NCBI RefSeq assembly: GCF_009720655.1
Contig: NZ_WNKS01000014.1
Coordinates: 1-64,000, forward strand
DNA length: 64,000 bases
Source: Rhodoblastus acidophilus
GTDB taxonomy: Bacteria; Pseudomonadota; Alphaproteobacteria; Rhizobiales; Beijerinckiaceae
Direction of reading: 5' to 3'
Shown here: piece by piece, positions 61,215 to 64,000 of the stretch
How the letters are laid out: the number at the start of each line of letters is the position of its first letter
Position numbering within the stretch: position 1 is the stretch's first letter
Notes under the pieces: generated by a model
Databases searched by the model: none
What the model was told of the DNA's origin: nothing
What the model saw: only the letters and a program-made list of their open reading frames with translations
Translations under genes and position numbers: made by a program

Positions 61215-63554
61215 CTAAACCGGAAATCCCCCCAGCTTTTTCGTCAGCGACAGCAGCAGGCTGGACGCGGATTTGCGCCAGCGGGGCAGGCGCTGCGCTT
61301 TTATGCGCTCGCGCAGGTCGCGCACGGTGGCCTCGCGGGTGACATGCACCTCGACCACTTGCTTCAGCGCCTCCGGGTCCTGCAGCGCGGCGCGTGAAAT
61401 CAGGCCGTGCTTGACCAGGGCCGAGGCCTGGCAGGCGATCGCCATGACCAGCCGGTCAGCCACAGGGTCGCCCGAAAGCTTTTCGCAGCGGGCGAGGTTG
61501 GCGAGCAGGTCCTGTCGCGCGTGAAAAAGCGCTTCGGCGTTGTCGGTCGAGCGCGAGGCGGGACGGACGCGATAGATCTGGGTGGGCGCCATCACCGCCT
61601 CGCCCTTGAACCCGGCGAGGCAAAAGCGTGCGTAAAACTCCCAGTCCTCGAACAGGGCGCGCATCGCCGGGGCATAGCCGCCCAGCGCGTCGAAGGCGGC
61701 TTTGCGCACGAGAACGGCGCTGTGCGCAAAATTCTCGTCGAGCACGGTCATGGGATTGGCGTCGGTGGTGAACCAGAAATGGTTGCGTTCGCCATGGGAG
61801 CGCTGGACGCCATAGGCCATGTCGATGTCGGGGTTGCGGCGCAGGGCCGTCCGCGTGGCGCGGAATCCGTCGGCGTCGAGCATGTCGTCGGCGTCGAGGA
61901 ATTGCAGCGCGTGGATGTCGCCCACGGCGGTCGCGCCGGCGTTGCGGGCCGCCGAGGGACCGCCGTTGCGCGCGAGCAGGATCAGCCGCGCCTCCGGCGT
62001 CCCCGCCGCATTGGCCGCCGCCACAATCGTTTTCGCGCGCGCGACTTCCTCCGGCGAAGAGCAGTCGTCCACCACGACGATGGCGTCGCCCTCGTTGGCG
62101 CAGGCCCGGATGGAGGCGAGGCAATCGGCGAGATCGGCGGTGGAATTGTAATGCGGCACGACGAAGCCGACGGAAAAATCCGCGCCCTCGGCGGGCGGGG
62201 GCGCGACCGGCGCCTCGACCAATGCAAAATAGTCGCGGATCATCTTGGCGTTGGACTGACGCGCCACGTCGTCGAATTTTTCCCGCGCGCAAGAGTCGGG
62301 TTGGGTGGGGCGAAGGGCGGCGAGGAATGCAAGAATCGCGTCGGGCGCGTCGGGCGCCAGCGGATCGTAGCGCGTGATTTTTGGGAAGGGGGCGGCGATC
62401 TCCGGCATGCCGCCGCGCGCGCTCACCAGCGTCGGGCAGCCATAGGGCAGGGTTTCGAGCAGGGCGTTGGGATAATTTTCGAAAATGGAGGGAAAGACGA
62501 AGGCGTCGACGTGGCCGAAAAATTCGGTCGGCAGCGCCTGCTGGTCGACATAGCCGAAAATCGCGACATGGGCTTCGAGTCCGGCGGCGGCCACGGCGGC
62601 GCGGATAAGCTCGCCATTGCTGCGCTTTTCGTCATGGGGCAGGTCGAGCCCGACCAGATGGAATTGCAGGTTGCGGTCCTTGATCAGCCGGACGATCTCG
62701 GGCGAGGCCGCGATGGTGTCGAAGAAGGTCGCGATTCCCTTGCGGTTTTCCAGCCGCCCGACATAGCAGAGGGTGAGCGGGCGATCCTCGGGGCGCAGCG
62801 CCAGCGGCGGCGGCGGCGCCTCGGTGAGGCCGAACAGGCCCGGCTCCGCCTTGGGATGCGGGATTTTTTTCGTGCGCGCCGAAATGTCGACGCCGTAACG
62901 CCCGCAGATGTTTTCGATGCGGTCGCGCATCGCCTCGGCGCCGTAGAGCAGGACGTCGGCGTGGCGATAGCAGAACAGCTCATAGACCAGCGACTTGCGT
63001 CGAATCACGGAATCGATGTGGAGGGGATCGCCATTGTCCTCGAACAGCATGAGCAGCGGCGAATGCAGCCGCACCGCCATCCTGTCGGCGCGCAACTGCC
63101 CGTGCCGGCGCATTTTCAGGCTGAAATAGCCCTCCATGCCGTAGTCGGGGAATTCGATGAAGCGAAACGCGTGCCCGTGCTGTTGCAGCGCCTGGAGCGT
63201 CTCGGCCACGGCGAGCGAAAAGCGCATGTGGTCGTCGCCGACATCCTCGACATGGAGGCCGCGCCGGTGGTGGATCGGCGGCGCGACAATGACGCAAACC
63301 TCCGGCAGCAGTTTGCGCAGGCGCGGATCGGGTTCGACGGCGCAGATCAGCAGGATCGATGTGTGCCCGGCGTCGCGCGACAGCAGGCGCAGCAACAGGC
63401 GCGAATAGGTGCCGATGCCGCCGGTGACCATGCTCAGCGGCTCGTAGCAGGTCAGGACGAAATCCCATGCGCGGGGCGAAAGTCCAAATTGGGCATGGCG
63501 ATCTTCGAAAAAGGCGCCGAACGGGGTCGGCGCGTCTTCGGCGACGAGAGGCAT
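61215..63554 (-). CDS. Two-domain glycosyltransferase (GT4-like plus GT2)
   Basis: Product of 779 residues. Domain 1 (about 25-430) is a GT-B enzyme: GGIGTYSRLLLRLLSRD, CYVGRLENRKGIATFFDT and FPSIFENYPNALLETLPYG with the donor-site Glu. Domain 2 (about 460-690) is a GT-A/GT2 enzyme: VGFVVPHYNSTADL, VVVDDCSSPEEV and LQFLDADDMLDADGF. The last 80 residues are helical. No membrane helices, so it acts in the cytoplasm, probably on a surface glycan. Fusion suggests two consecutive sugar additions. Divergent from a DUF4422 gene. Confidence 0.88.
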   Translation of the reverse strand: MPLVAEDAPTPFGAFFEDRHAQFGLSPRAWDFVLTCYEPLSMVTGGIGTYSRLLLRLLSRDAGHTSILLICAVEPDPRLRKLLPEVCVIVAPPIHHRRGLHVEDVGDDHMRFSLAVAETLQALQQHGHAFRFIEFPDYGMEGYFSLKMRRHGQLRADRMAVRLHSPLLMLFEDNGDPLHIDSVIRRKSLVYELFCYRHADVLLYGAEAMRDRIENICGRYGVDISARTKKIPHPKAEPGLFGLTEAPPPPLALRPEDRPLTLCYVGRLENRKGIATFFDTIAASPEIVRLIKDRNLQFHLVGLDLPHDEKRSNGELIRAAVAAAGLEAHVAIFGYVDQQALPTEFFGHVDAFVFPSIFENYPNALLETLPYGCPTLVSARGGMPEIAAPFPKITRYDPLAPDAPDAILAFLAALRPTQPDSCAREKFDDVARQSNAKMIRDYFALVEAPVAPPPAEGADFSVGFVVPHYNSTADLADCLASIRACANEGDAIVVVDDCSSPEEVARAKTIVAAANAAGTPEARLILLARNGGPSAARNAGATAVGDIHALQFLDADDMLDADGFRATRTALRRNPDIDMAYGVQRSHGERNHFWFTTDANPMTVLDENFAHSAVLVRKAAFDALGGYAPAMRALFEDWEFYARFCLAGFKGEAVMAPTQIYRVRPASRSTDNAEALFHARQDLLANLARCEKLSGDPVADRLVMAIACQASALVKHGLISRAALQDPEALKQVVEVHVTREATVRDLRERIKAQRLPRWRKSASSLLLSLTKKLGGFPV

Positions 63555-63739
63555 GTAAAAATCCGAAAAAGGTTGTTTCCCTCTCTAGCAGGCCGGGCCC
63601 TGGAAATCGAGCGTCGCGGCCGGCTGGCCCATCCTTGAACGCGCGCGACATTTTTATTAAGAGGAGCAGAATCGCGCCGGCGGATTGAAGACGCGCGTCA
63701 TTTCGCGCAATGCGCGAATCGAGACAGGCTTTGCCCGGC

Positions 63740-64000
63740 ATGAAACGCAGATTTGCCTTCCTCGTTTGCCAAAATCGTCCTGGCCTCGTTCAGGACGACG
63801 AGATCTTCACTTCAATCACGCTCGACGCGGGGAAGGCGGACGCGCCGACGACGCCGTTGCGCGACGATTCCGGGGACTCGATTTCGACAAAATCCTCCGC
63901 CTTCGCCGAGCTCACCGCGCTCTACTGGATGTGGAAGAACCTGGACGCGGACCATTACGGCTTCTTCCACCACCGGATCTGGCCGAATTTTGCCGAGGCA
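63740..64000 (+). CDS. DUF4422-type glycosyltransferase, N-terminal part (cut by window edge)
   Basis: The frame runs open from ATG 63740 to the last base (87 codons). It reads MKRRFAFLVCQNRP at the start, then SSAFAELTALYWMWKNLDA and DHYGFFHHRIWPNF, matching the start of DUF4422 domains (ELTALYWMWKN followed by a FFHxR motif). Probably part of the same surface-glycan locus as the divergent glycosyltransferase. Confidence 0.75.
   Translation, partial: MKRRFAFLVCQNRPGLVQDDEIFTSITLDAGKADAPTTPLRDDSGDSISTKSSAFAELTALYWMWKNLDADHYGFFHHRIWPNFAEA

Noticed and set aside
1-64000. tRNA, rRNA, CRISPR array or phage genes
   Set aside because: None seen on reading either strand; a covariance-model scan would be needed to exclude a tRNA in the longer intergenic gaps.

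Overview
The window is about 64 kb of GC-rich chromosome from an alphaproteobacterium, most likely a member of the Hyphomicrobiales (Rhizobiales), plausibly near the Beijerinckiaceae/Methylocystaceae. This rests on: gcrA with GANTC sites upstream; a split F0 operon with both b and b' subunits (atpI-B-E-F'-F); the hopanoid block hpnABCDE; mbfA; single-domain DUF992, DUF934 and DUF2849 proteins; two proteins related to nitrogenase accessory families; and several families of short palindromic repeats typical of this order. The genus is an inference. No rRNA, tRNA or CRISPR array was seen.

Layout. 1-9 kb: a type I secretion island, with a truncated giant Calx-beta/purple-acid-phosphatase-like/RTX protein, its HlyD adaptor and ABC exporter, and a glycosidase-like secreted protein. 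9-15 kb: an Lrp/AsnC regulator, a TonB-like protein and the putrescine uptake operon potFGHI. 15-20.4 kb: an uncharacterised cassette of two tandemly duplicated membrane proteins, a MoxR-type AAA ATPase and a DUF2201 metallopeptidase-like/VWA protein. 20.4-30 kb: a frameshifted membrane gene, a YARHG protein, an M15 peptidase, fpr, an ArsC-like protein, a phosphoesterase, mbfA, a Nudix hydrolase, ppc and a thioesterase. 30-33 kb: the F0 ATP synthase operon. 33-40 kb: a TMEM175-like channel, a NifX/NafY-like protein, a small HNH nuclease with a mobile repeat inside its reading frame, a chemoreceptor and smc. 40-46.5 kb: assimilatory sulfate reduction (cysN, D, H, DUF934, cysI, DUF2849). 46.7-51.8 kb: hopanoid/squalene genes hpnA-E, then queD. 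52.3-54.4 kb: an accessory patch with an AT-rich segment carrying a parS-like palindrome, a small zinc-ribbon protein, a decayed hslO fragment and a gene with the exact signature of a halohydrin dehalogenase. 54.5-57.6 kb: argD-argF-hslO. 58-64 kb: gcrA, an L,D-transpeptidase, a histone-deacetylase-family hydrolase, a two-domain glycosyltransferase and the start of a DUF4422 glycosyltransferase.

The most unusual content is in short mobile repeats and local duplications. A 123-bp three-hairpin element with 3-bp target duplications lies between genes at 22.4 kb and inside the HNH reading frame at 34.5 kb, where it adds 42 codons in frame. A second family of about 100 bp with CTAGAGC tips supplies or restores the TAG stop codons of at least three neighbouring genes, and an hslO duplicate gives an exact empty-site comparison. 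The 15-18 kb region is a readable tandem duplication of about 1.42 kb whose junction carries remnants of both flanking genes.
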